DNA of 64,000 bases from CBFDCQ01 sp965603355 (GTDB taxonomy: Bacteria; Hydrogenedentota; CAZGCA01; CBFDCQ01). Position numbers and translations under genes: made by a program. This document shows, piece after piece, positions 45,490 through 52,996 of this stretch. The notes beneath the pieces are model-generated. The model searched no databases, had not been told where the DNA came from, and was given only the letters and a program-made list of their open reading frames with translations. The DNA lies in NCBI GenBank assembly GCA_965603355.1, contig CBFDCQ010000005.1:1-64000 (forward strand), given 5' to 3'. The stretch's first letter is position 1; each line of letters opens with the position of its first letter.

Positions 45490-45978
45490 TCACAGGGACG
45501 CCAACTCCTGGCTCAGCGTCGTAACGTGCTTCATCTCCTCCCTGATGATCCCGTCAATGTTGTCCCTGCCGAGGTTTTCCGGCACGCTCTCCCTGATTCC
45601 GAGGTAGAACGCGATGGAGTCTCGTTCCAGACCGATAGCCGTCTTCAGGATCTCCTCCATCGTTTCGCGCCCTGTTAGAAGTTCACTCGGATCCTGCTTA
45701 ACGTCAAACACGTGTCCATCAGCGAACGCCTGCAAGTACGAGGCAGCCACGTCGTCCGGGTCGAACACGGTCGCGGCCCGCTCCTTGTCTGACAGTTCCG
45801 CCCGCATGTTGGCAAAGGTCTTCACGTGAACGGCCTCCATTGCGGCAAGGTCGAGCAGCAGCTCGCGGGATTGCGCACCTCCGGAAGATTCCGCAGCTTT
45901 CGTGTAGAACTTAGCTCCGTTTCTCTCGATCTGTTCCGCCATCTCGAAAATCTCGTCGGCGTTGAATTTTATGCCCAT
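45490..45978 (-). CDS. Ferritin-like diiron protein without rubredoxin domain
   Basis: A 162-residue four-helix protein. Paired E-x6-Y and E-x2-H diiron ligands appear as EQIERNGAKFYTKA, MEAVHVKTF, IGLERDSIAFYLGI and EEMKHVTTL, the same order as in rubrerythrin and sulerythrin. The C-terminal rubredoxin is missing, so electrons must come from a separate donor. It is one of nine ferritin-like genes in this cluster. The ATG at 45978 follows AAAGGAGG. Confidence 0.85.
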   Translation of the reverse strand: MGIKFNADEIFEMAEQIERNGAKFYTKAAESSGGAQSRELLLDLAAMEAVHVKTFANMRAELSDKERAATVFDPDDVAASYLQAFADGHVFDVKQDPSELLTGRETMEEILKTAIGLERDSIAFYLGIRESVPENLGRDNIDGIIREEMKHVTTLSQELASL

Positions 45979-46017
45979 CCTTTCCTCCTTTCGTCATTGT
46001 CCGGGCGGTCAAGGCCT

Positions 46018-46307
46018 TCACTCTTGCCTTGCATCGCGCCCAGCCATCTCACCCGTCTCCAACAGCATCCTGTTACCCAGAGCCACATCCAGCTCCACTA
46101 TCACGGTGAAACCCACCTTAGCTCCCATGTTAACCAAGTGCGCGTTGCCACCATATTGAGACCCGCGAATCACCTCTTCAAACCCGACGCGGCCGGCAAC
46201 AACGATGGTACACCTTTACCCTCGGACATATCAATAGCCGGCGCTAAAAGCGACCAGTAACTTGCCGCAACCATTACGCCTCCGGCGAAGATGCTGCAAG
46301 AAATCCA
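46018..46307 (-). pseudogene. Remnant of a ZIP-family metal transporter
   Basis: Directly after the arsC-like stop, in the same frame, codons encode FAGGVMVAASYWSLLAPAID, the TM2 signature of ZIP/GufA transporters, ending at a stop at 46170-46172. In another frame (about 46190 down to 46018) codons encode FEEVIRGSQYGGNAHLVNMG and then GFTVIVELDVALG, the C-terminal helix of the same family. More than 100 residues between the two are missing and the frames differ. The gene is therefore deleted and frameshifted, and this explains the otherwise long gap. Confidence 0.75.
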
Positions 46308-46754
46308 TCAATGTAGGACCTCTTCCCGTCTCAGTCCAACCACATACTCATCTAACCGGGCTCTAATTTCGTCTCTTACTTGTCTGAAAACAGGCAGCAC
46401 TTCCTCTTCGCCGCCCTGTGCTTCCGCCGGATCGGGCAGCCCCCAGTGCAAGTGCTCCTTTGCCTCGCCCGGAAAGACGGGACACGTCCCATCAGCCTGG
46501 CTGCCGCACAGGGTTATGACATAATCAAAGTTCTCTTCAGCAAACTCGGCCAGCGGCTTGCTCCTATGCGCAGAGATGTCAATATCCATCTCGTCCATGA
46601 CCTTCACCGCGAGCGGATTAACCGATGTCGGACGTGACCCTGCACTACATGCCTCAACGAGGTCGCCGTGCAAATGACAGGCAATACCTTCAGCCATCTG
46701 CGACCTGCACGCGTTCTCCGTGCAGACAAACAAGACTCGTTTCCTGTCACTCAA
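46308..46754 (-). CDS. arsC: Arsenate reductase / low-molecular-weight phosphatase family protein
   Basis: A 148-residue protein with the P-loop VCTENACRSQMAEG (C11-x5-R17), DISAHRSKPL, a central CGSQADGTCPVFPG and the general-acid segment GLPDPAEA. These cysteines fit thioredoxin-coupled ArsC. It starts at TTG, with AGGAG six bases upstream, and that TTGA overlaps the trxB stop. Together with trxB and the glutaredoxin-like gene it forms a tightly overlapping thiol unit. A tyrosine-phosphatase role cannot be excluded, as no ars efflux gene is here. Confidence 0.82.
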   Translation of the reverse strand: MSDRKRVLFVCTENACRSQMAEGIACHLHGDLVEACSAGSRPTSVNPLAVKVMDEMDIDISAHRSKPLAEFAEENFDYVITLCGSQADGTCPVFPGEAKEHLHWGLPDPAEAQGGEEEVLPVFRQVRDEIRARLDEYVVGLRREEVLH

Positions 46755-47662
46755 CGTTCACTCCTGCTCAGGTAGTCAAAGGATGCAAGTGTGGCTTTCA
46801 CGCCCTCGCTGCAGGCCACGATGATCTGTTTGCCATAGACGTCAGTGACATCGCCGGCAGCGAAGATTCCCGGGACGTTTGTCTCGCATCGACAGTTGAC
46901 GATTATCTCGTCCATCTCGTTCTTATCCAAACCTTTAACGAAATCCGAGACCGGCACGTACCCGATCTCAACGAATACGCCCTTCACCGGGATCTCCTCC
47001 GTCTTACCCGATTTTGAGACGGTAATTCCCTCAACAAACTTCTCTCCGTATACCTTCTCCACCTTTGTGCTGGTATGAATTGAAACCTTGCCGCTCTTCT
47101 CGGCCTGTTCCACCATTATGGGATCAGCGCGCAGTTCGGGGTCGATCTCGATGAGGTGCACCTTGCTGGCGATCCGCACCGCCTGAAGCACCGCATCCAA
47201 CCCGGAGTTCCCGCCGCCGATCACTGCAACATCAACGTCAGCGAACAGCGGAGCGTCACACGTGGCACAGTACGTGACACCTCTATGCTTGAACTCCTCC
47301 TCGCCCTCCGCGCCCAGCTGACGCGAGATTCTCCCCGAAGCAATTATCGCTGTTCTCGCCTGATACCTGCCCTGATCAGTTTCTATCTCGACAACGGCCC
47401 CTCTCTTCTCGACAAGCGTTACAGCCTCATCCTCCTTGATGTCTACATCGAACTGCTCCATGTGTTCCTTGAACTTCTCGACGAGTTCCGGCCCGGTTAT
47501 GAACTTATAACCGGTGTAGTTCTCGATATCGGCGCTTATCGCCGCCTGTCCCCCGATATTCTTGGTGATAACGAGGAAATCCATCCTTTTCCGGGCGGCA
47601 TAGACGCTGGCGGTTATACCTGCAGGTCCGGATCCTATGATGATCAGGTCGCGTACCGTCAT
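46751..47662 (-). CDS. trxB: Thioredoxin reductase-like flavoprotein
   Basis: A 303-residue FAD/NAD(P)H disulfide reductase: GSGPAGITASVYAARK (FAD), the redox-active YCATCDAP, VIGGGNSGLDAVLQA (pyridine nucleotide) and the C-terminal GIFAAGDVTDVYGKQI. Overlap with the glutaredoxin-like gene (ATGA) and with arsC (TTGA) shows translational coupling. It should reduce the small redoxin encoded just upstream, which has no other reductase nearby. Confidence 0.93.
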   Translation of the reverse strand: MTVRDLIIIGSGPAGITASVYAARKRMDFLVITKNIGGQAAISADIENYTGYKFITGPELVEKFKEHMEQFDVDIKEDEAVTLVEKRGAVVEIETDQGRYQARTAIIASGRISRQLGAEGEEEFKHRGVTYCATCDAPLFADVDVAVIGGGNSGLDAVLQAVRIASKVHLIEIDPELRADPIMVEQAEKSGKVSIHTSTKVEKVYGEKFVEGITVSKSGKTEEIPVKGVFVEIGYVPVSDFVKGLDKNEMDEIIVNCRCETNVPGIFAAGDVTDVYGKQIIVACSEGVKATLASFDYLSRSER

Positions 47663-47895
47663 AGACCCAGCTCCTTGGACAGAGCTTTCTTATCAAACCC
47701 GATGATTATCTGCCCATCAACGTCAATGGCCGGAACGCTCATCTGTCCTGTCTTCTCCATCATCTCCTGAGCTGCGGCCGTATCCTGCGACACGTCGACC
47801 TCCTCGAACGCGATGTTGTTATCCTTGAGGAAGGACTTTGCCATACTGCAGTACGGACACGTAGATGTTGAGTAAACCTTGACACTCTTGGCCAT
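47659..47895 (-). CDS. Glutaredoxin-like protein
   Basis: A 78-residue thioredoxin-fold protein of the NrdH/glutaredoxin-like class with active site STCPYCSMAKSFL and the cis-proline loop SVPAIDVDGQIIIGFDKK. AAAGGAGG precedes the ATG at 47895. It overlaps trxB and is the likely electron acceptor of that enzyme. Confidence 0.92.
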   Translation of the reverse strand: MAKSVKVYSTSTCPYCSMAKSFLKDNNIAFEEVDVSQDTAAAQEMMEKTGQMSVPAIDVDGQIIIGFDKKALSKELGL

Positions 47896-47947
47896 GATAG
47901 TGCCTCCTTTCCAACATTCATCCTTAGGACGAGGAATGTCCCGTCCC

Positions 47948-48439
47948 TCAGTGTTCCTCAAATTGCTCCTTATTTGCCGAACAGATCGGGCACTCGTCCG
48001 GCAGCGCGCCGTCGGACACGTACCCGCACACCTTACAGACGAAATACGTAGTCTCACGCTCCTCCATCAAGTGGCCCATGGCTTCCTTGTAGAGTTTCGC
48101 GTGGGTCTCCTCGACGTCGCGAGCCTGGCTGAAGGCCATGACGGCCTGATCGTTCCGTTCCTCGCCGGCAACCTTGATGAACTTGTCGTAGGCCACCTCG
48201 GCAACCTTAGTCTCCGACTCAAAGCTTGCTGCGAGATTCTCCTCCGTGCTCCTGCCCTCCTTAAGCATCTGCAGGGAACGCGTGCCGTGGATCTCTTCCG
48301 ACCGCGCAATCACTCGAAAGAGCTTACCGACCTGAGGGTACCCCTCCTCGTCGGCTTTCGCCGCGAACAACTTCAGGCGCAATGCGGCCTTTGCCTCGCC
48401 GACATACGCTTCGTACAACGCGTCCTCGACTTTATCCAT
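47948..48439 (-). CDS. Rubrerythrin
   Basis: A 163-residue peroxide reductase: diiron four-helix domain with EAYVGEAKAALRLKLFA, EEIHGTRSL, ESETKVAEVAY and VEETHAKLY, then a C-terminal rubredoxin domain FVCKVCGYV ... DECPICSANKEQF. It reduces H2O2 with electrons from rubredoxin or ferredoxin. It lies between korB and the glutaredoxin/trxB unit. Confidence 0.95.
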   Translation of the reverse strand: MDKVEDALYEAYVGEAKAALRLKLFAAKADEEGYPQVGKLFRVIARSEEIHGTRSLQMLKEGRSTEENLAASFESETKVAEVAYDKFIKVAGEERNDQAVMAFSQARDVEETHAKLYKEAMGHLMEERETTYFVCKVCGYVSDGALPDECPICSANKEQFEEH

Positions 48440-48485
48440 CGGCAGCTCCCTTTGGGAAGATGCGTTTCAAGAGCACCGCTGCGAA

Positions 48486-49328
48486 TCAGCTATATCGGTC
48501 CACAACTCTCTTGAGCGCGTTCCGGTCTACCCCGCGCCCCACGAGCACTCCTCGCCCCAGGCGTTCCCCCAAGGCGGGGCGCTCATCCCTGTAGATGACG
48601 CCGACCGGAATCCGGTCACCCCATTCGTGGGCAGTTCTGACGGCCGACTCCCAATCGGTCGGGTCGTACGTCTCCGGCAACTCGTAACACCGCTCCTTGT
48701 ACCACGCGAAGGTGTTGATCTTGTTGAAGGACACGCACGGTTGCAGAACGTCAACGAGCGAGAAACCGCGATGCGCGATCGCCTGTTTAATAAGGTCCGA
48801 CAGGTGATCGACAAACCCCGAGAAACCGCGCGCTACGAAACCGGCGTGCATGGCTACCGCTACAGCGACCGGATTGAACGGAACCGACATCGACCCGTCC
48901 GGCTGCGCTTTCGTTACAAACCCTTCTACCGACGTCGGGCTTGCCTGACCCTTGGTCAAACCGTACACCTGGTTGTTATGCACCAGCAGCGTCACATCGG
49001 GGTTGCGCCTGACAGCCGCCAGAAAATGGTTTCCGCCTTCTCCGTAGTTACATCCGTCGCCGCTCTCCACGACGACCGTGAGCTCAGGGTTAGCGAGTTT
49101 GGCGCCGGTCGCAACCGGCAGCGACCTGCCGTGCAACCCGTCGAACAGGTTCGCGTTCAGGTAGTGCGGCGCTTTGGCCGCCTGTCCGATGCCGGACACG
49201 AACAGCACCTGGTGCGGTTCAAGTTCGCTGGCTACGAGTGCTTGCTTCACGGCCTTCAGGAGCGGGAAATTCCCGCACCCCGGGCACCACGCAGTCTCAT
49301 ACGTTCCATAATCCTCGACGGAAACCAT
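48486..49328 (-). CDS. korB: 2-oxoacid:ferredoxin oxidoreductase, beta subunit
   Basis: A 280-residue thiamine-diphosphate-binding subunit with AWCPGCGNFPLLKAV, GIGQAAKAPHY and the TPP/magnesium motif VVVESGDGCNYGEGGNHFLA. With the fused gamma-alpha subunit it oxidises 2-oxoglutarate or another 2-oxoacid and reduces ferredoxin. The ATG at 49328 follows AGGAGG. There is no delta (ferredoxin-like) subunit gene adjacent; the ferredoxin at 42336 might serve. Confidence 0.92.
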   Translation of the reverse strand: MVSVEDYGTYETAWCPGCGNFPLLKAVKQALVASELEPHQVLFVSGIGQAAKAPHYLNANLFDGLHGRSLPVATGAKLANPELTVVVESGDGCNYGEGGNHFLAAVRRNPDVTLLVHNNQVYGLTKGQASPTSVEGFVTKAQPDGSMSVPFNPVAVAVAMHAGFVARGFSGFVDHLSDLIKQAIAHRGFSLVDVLQPCVSFNKINTFAWYKERCYELPETYDPTDWESAVRTAHEWGDRIPVGVIYRDERPALGERLGRGVLVGRGVDRNALKRVVDRYS

Positions 49329-49350
49329 GCATCCTCCTAACGAGCCCCGG

Positions 49351-51033
49351 TCACCGCCCGAGCTCACGCAGAATGAACTCCGGCGGCAGCGGCAGCCCAT
49401 CGTACCTTAGCACCCGCTTCTCGATCTCAAAACCTGTCTCGCGACGAATCAACCGCGCCAGTTGACCGGTCGCGTTCCCTTCCACACAAACCACTTCGCG
49501 CGCCGCCTGCAAACGCGCCATGAACTGCTCCGGCGCCAGCGGCCAGACCTGCGAGAAATGCAGCGTCCCGACGCTCTCCCCATCGGATCTAAGCAGGCAC
49601 GCCGCCTCTGAAACCGCTCCTTTGCTCGATCCCCATGAGACCAGCAGGAGGTCGGGTTTCTCGTCTCCACCGATATCAGGGGCGATCACTTCCGATCTAA
49701 TCCCATCACCTTTTCTCAGCCGCTTCTCCATCATCACGTTGCGCACGGACAGGTCCTCGGTGAGGTGGCCGTCCTCGGTATGTTCATCACTATCCGCGAC
49801 GACCAAGTTTTCGGTCAGACCGGGCAGCAGCCTGGGTGAAACGCCACTATCCGTAACGGCGTACCTGCGGTACGGTTGAGGCAGTGCCTCAGCATCGGTG
49901 TCGAGGCTAACCTGCGGCAACGATTCCACATCGAACGGCTTCACCGCACGATAAGAGTCCGCTAGGAACTGGTCCGTCAAGACAAACATAGGCCCTTGGT
50001 ACCGTTCCGCCAGCTCGAACGCCTTGCGCGTCAGGTGGAAACACTCCTCGACGGTGCCCGGTGCCAGGATAGCTCGTGGAAACTCGCCGTGCCCTCCATA
50101 CAGGATGAGCTCCAGGTCGCCCTGTTCCGTGCGCGTCGGTAGGCCGGTTGCCGGCCCCGGCCGCTGCGCCACTGCGATGACGACAGGGGTCTCGGTCATC
50201 GCCGCAAGGCTCACCCCTTCGGTCATCAGGGCAAACCCGCCGCCCGATGTGGCCACCATACTCGGTGCGCCGGCGAACGACGCGCCGATCGCCATATTGA
50301 TCGCGGCAATCTCGTCCTCCGCCTGTTCGACGACCAATCCCATGCTTTTCGCATGTGCCGTTAGATTAAGCACTATGGAAGTAGCCGGGGTCATCGGGTA
50401 GAACGAGCAGAGCTTCAACCCGGCCGAGAGCGCTCCGAGGGCGATGGCCTCGTTACCGTTTATCGTCAGCCGGTGCGGCGGATCGGAAACGCCCGGCAGT
50501 TTTGGAACACATGACGGCCGACCGGAACACCATCCAAATGATTCCGCCAACACCGCTCGGTTCTTCTCGACGACCTTCGCGGCTTTCTTTCCGAAAAAGT
50601 CGTTCATGGTACTGACAATCAAGGCCTCATCGAGTCCAACCAGCGAGCCGACAACACCCAGCGCTGCGACGTTTGAGAACTTGCCCGCACCAAACTGTTT
50701 GTACGGAACTTTGAGCAACGCGTCATCCGCGATGCCAAACGCCTCGTCAACGACCATGAGGCCCTGATCTGACATCTCCCGGCGATGCAGCTCGACCGTC
50801 TGCTCATTGAGCGCAACAAGCAGATCAACAGGCTCCTGCGGTGCGACAATCTCGTCGGCGCTCACGCGGATAGCGAACGTGTTGTGTCCGCCACGGATGC
50901 GCGAATGATAACTCTGTGTCACCACGATATGGTAGCCGCTGCGCACCAGGGTCTTGGCGAGTACCTGTCCAATGGTCACCAATCCCTGGCCGGCTTCACC
51001 GCCTATTAGTATGTTCAAGACGCAATTCCCCAT
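49351..51033 (-). CDS. korA: 2-oxoacid:ferredoxin oxidoreductase, fused gamma-alpha subunit
   Basis: A 560-residue protein with the gamma domain first (ILIGGEAGQGLVTIGQVLAK, SYHSRIRGGHNTFAIRVS; about residues 1-190) followed by the alpha domain (GNEAIALGALSAGLKLCSFY, AINMAIGASFAGAPSMVATS). The order gamma-alpha is common in 2-oxoglutarate ferredoxin oxidoreductases. The start is uncertain: MGNC at 51033 or a TTG five codons later. It is the only central-carbon enzyme inside the oxygen-defence run. Confidence 0.92.
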   Translation of the reverse strand: MGNCVLNILIGGEAGQGLVTIGQVLAKTLVRSGYHIVVTQSYHSRIRGGHNTFAIRVSADEIVAPQEPVDLLVALNEQTVELHRREMSDQGLMVVDEAFGIADDALLKVPYKQFGAGKFSNVAALGVVGSLVGLDEALIVSTMNDFFGKKAAKVVEKNRAVLAESFGWCSGRPSCVPKLPGVSDPPHRLTINGNEAIALGALSAGLKLCSFYPMTPATSIVLNLTAHAKSMGLVVEQAEDEIAAINMAIGASFAGAPSMVATSGGGFALMTEGVSLAAMTETPVVIAVAQRPGPATGLPTRTEQGDLELILYGGHGEFPRAILAPGTVEECFHLTRKAFELAERYQGPMFVLTDQFLADSYRAVKPFDVESLPQVSLDTDAEALPQPYRRYAVTDSGVSPRLLPGLTENLVVADSDEHTEDGHLTEDLSVRNVMMEKRLRKGDGIRSEVIAPDIGGDEKPDLLLVSWGSSKGAVSEAACLLRSDGESVGTLHFSQVWPLAPEQFMARLQAAREVVCVEGNATGQLARLIRRETGFEIEKRVLRYDGLPLPPEFILRELGR

Positions 51034-51111
51034 AGGTTCTGCCCACTAAGAAGCGCAATATGCCCCCATGCTATCAAGGTAATTCGCAGCGGAGGGCACT
51101 GGCTGGCGACA

Positions 51112-51621
51112 TTATCCCCCATCGAAGTGCCAGCCCTCCTCCACCATAAACCAGTCACCTGTGCTTTCAAGGTACTGTATCGTGTTTTCAAGAATCTCTC
51201 TGTGGAAGCTCTCCTGATCCGCAAGCGCGTTGCAGAGCTTGCACAGTTCATCGCTGTCGGTCTCATCCGCCCATTTGAGGTACGCGGCGCGCGATTTCTC
51301 CTCCATCTTAATGGCAGTGTTGATCGCCTCAACATCGTCCTCGGATGACGCAGCGGCATCCCGGAGTGCTTCCGACACGTCGGCGAATATGCCGCGCAGC
51401 CGCTCATAAGTCTTCTTCTTCGTCGCTGTAGCGACCTCCGCGTCCGGCGACAGCATCTTCTCTATCCACTCGACGTGTATCAGCTCGTCATCCGCCAGCG
51501 ACTCAAACATCTGCCGCGCGAGGTCGCTGGAAGCCTTTCCAGCAACACCCAAATAGAACTCGTGACCGTCGCGCTCGAGCTGGACAGCCGCCTCGATTAT
51601 CTCCTGCTTTGTCGTTGCCAT
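51112..51621 (-). CDS. Ferritin-like diiron protein
   Basis: A 169-residue four-helix protein with AVQLERDGHEFYLG, DDELIHVEWIE, IKMEEKSRAAYLKWA and DQESFHREIL, i.e. two E-x6-Y / E-x2-H ligand pairs as in rubrerythrin-type domains. No rubredoxin domain. Two extra cysteines (ELCKLCNA) lie between the third and fourth helices, which could bind a metal or form a disulfide. The C-terminus is short and aromatic (GDWFMVEEGWHFDGG). Confidence 0.85.
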   Translation of the reverse strand: MATTKQEIIEAAVQLERDGHEFYLGVAGKASSDLARQMFESLADDELIHVEWIEKMLSPDAEVATATKKKTYERLRGIFADVSEALRDAAASSEDDVEAINTAIKMEEKSRAAYLKWADETDSDELCKLCNALADQESFHREILENTIQYLESTGDWFMVEEGWHFDGG

Positions 51622-51663
51622 ATCCTCGCTCTCCCATAGAACCCTTATCGAAATCCGCCCGGA

Positions 51664-52116
51664 TCAGTCCTCAGCCAGGACGTACTCGTCGTACTCGATC
51701 TCAAACCTGAGCTTATGTTTGGCCTCCTCCTGGGCCAGGCCCAGAAGCATCGCGCGCACGTTCTCGTCATCGGACGCCTCCGCAAGCTCCGTGTACATCC
51801 TGAAGGCCGCCTTCTCCTCTTTCATGGCGAGAGTGAGCGCCTGCGCGTAATCGCCGACGGCGCTCGGTTCGACATCCTCCAAATACTCGGCGATCTTCAG
51901 GTTCATAACCTTCTCTTCGGCTGGCAGCAGGAGCTTACCTTCCTTGATCTGGAGCAGTTTCTCCCTGTGACCGACCTCCTCGCGCGCGAAATCCTTGAAA
52001 AGCTTGCGCATGTACAATTTGTCCACCTTACCCGCGAGATCAGTGTACATCCCGGCGGCTTCTTCCTCTTTCCGAATCGCGAAATCCAGTATCTCACCAA
52101 GAGAATTGAACGTCAT
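51664..52116 (-). CDS. Ferritin-like diiron protein
   Basis: A 150-residue four-helix protein with IRKEEEAAGMYTDLA, AREEVGHREKLL, AMKEEKAAFRMYTELA and AQEEAKHKLRFE. It resembles the rubrerythrin-like ferritin proteins of sulfate reducers and Geobacter, and lacks a rubredoxin domain. Forty-two bases separate it from the next gene downstream. Its substrate (peroxide or iron) is not evident from sequence. Confidence 0.85.
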   Translation of the reverse strand: MTFNSLGEILDFAIRKEEEAAGMYTDLAGKVDKLYMRKLFKDFAREEVGHREKLLQIKEGKLLLPAEEKVMNLKIAEYLEDVEPSAVGDYAQALTLAMKEEKAAFRMYTELAEASDDENVRAMLLGLAQEEAKHKLRFEIEYDEYVLAED

Positions 52117-52176
52117 AGTCCCCTCCTGCGGGTAACATATTACCGCTTACGAACGCCCTCACCGTTGCTGACTATG

Positions 52177-52551
52177 TTATGCCTTCCACAGCCCGTGCAG
52201 ATTACAGTATGCGCGCACGGTAAGCTCCGCCGCCTGGATATCGAACTCCGCCTCCGGCGCATCGCCCGGATTCAGGAAATGCCGGTACGCTTCTCCGTCA
52301 GCTACCACCTCTATCCACTCGATATAATGCTCCTCCTCCATCGGGTGGGGCACGCTGCCGACGCTGACCTTGACACCTGTCGCGGTCTTCTGAACTACCG
52401 GTACGTGTTTCTCCTTTGCAGCATCAACCGTGTTCTCCTCATAGAGCTTCATTGGTTGGCCGCAGCACACAAGTCCGCCTTTGCCTCCGTGCAGCACCTC
52501 AACAATGTTCCCACAGACCTCGCACTTGTAGATTTCCAGTTTCTTAGGCAT
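52177..52551 (-). CDS. dfx: Desulfoferrodoxin (two-iron superoxide reductase)
   Basis: A 124-residue protein with an N-terminal desulforedoxin domain ([13 protein letters not shown] ... LVCCGQPM, Fe(Cys)4) and the catalytic domain with [22 protein letters not shown] and YCNLHGLW, which supply the four His and one Cys ligands. It reduces superoxide to peroxide in the cytoplasm. The ATG at 52551 follows AAAGGAGG. This is the second superoxide reductase of the cluster and differs in domain make-up from the one at 44622. Confidence 0.95.
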   Translation of the reverse strand: MPKKLEIYKCEVCGNIVEVLHGGKGGLVCCGQPMKLYEENTVDAAKEKHVPVVQKTATGVKVSVGSVPHPMEEEHYIEWIEVVADGEAYRHFLNPGDAPEAEFDIQAAELTVRAYCNLHGLWKA

Positions 52552-52620
52552 TCTTCCCTCCTTTCGTGATAGCCCGCGCTTCAAATCACGCTTGCAATAA
52601 CCGAGCCCCTGCCGAGCCAG

Positions 52621-52929
52621 CTATGAAAGTCCCAGCTTCTGCATCTGCTCTTCAACCTCATTCGCGCCTTCCTCGTAGAATTGCTGCTCATCCGGCGCAA
52701 GGTGCTTAAGAAGCCGCAAGAACTCGCCCGCGTGCACTCGTTCCTCGTCCGCAATATCCACCAGCACCTCCTGCGCCAGCTTATCGTCTATCGACTCGGC
52801 CAGCTGCATGTACAATTGCACTGCCTCGTACTCCGCAGCGACCATGAACCTAATCGCTCTTACAAGCTCCGGCTCCGTAAGCTTACGGTCCGCAGCCATG
52901 CCTGAAAACGCAGTTCCAAAGTCCGGCAT
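52621..52929 (-). CDS. Half-ferritin resembling encapsulated-ferritin proteins
   Basis: A 102-residue protein with only two main ligand-bearing helices: AAEYEAVQLYMQLAES and IADEERVHAGEFLRLLKHLA, followed by a short tail with EEGANEVEEQMQKL. This layout and the LTEPELVRAIRFM start match the EncFtn-like ferritins that assemble as dimers around a shared di-iron site and are usually packed into, or fused to, encapsulin shells. No encapsulin gene is in the window. The classification is by eye and moderate. Confidence 0.75.
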   Translation of the reverse strand: MPDFGTAFSGMAADRKLTEPELVRAIRFMVAAEYEAVQLYMQLAESIDDKLAQEVLVDIADEERVHAGEFLRLLKHLAPDEQQFYEEGANEVEEQMQKLGLS

Positions 52930-52996
52930 GTTGTTTCCCTCCTCTGAGAGTTATCCCGAGGTCGCGGCAGATAGCCCTGTAGCTGACCCGCATCGC

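Noticed and set aside
51034..51111. Second -24/-12 promoter upstream of korA
   Set aside because: Only partial GG/GC matches with wrong spacing or flanks were found.
52621..52929. Encapsulin nanocompartment locus
   Set aside because: The half-ferritin suggests it, but no shell protein of the right size or fold is encoded in the window.
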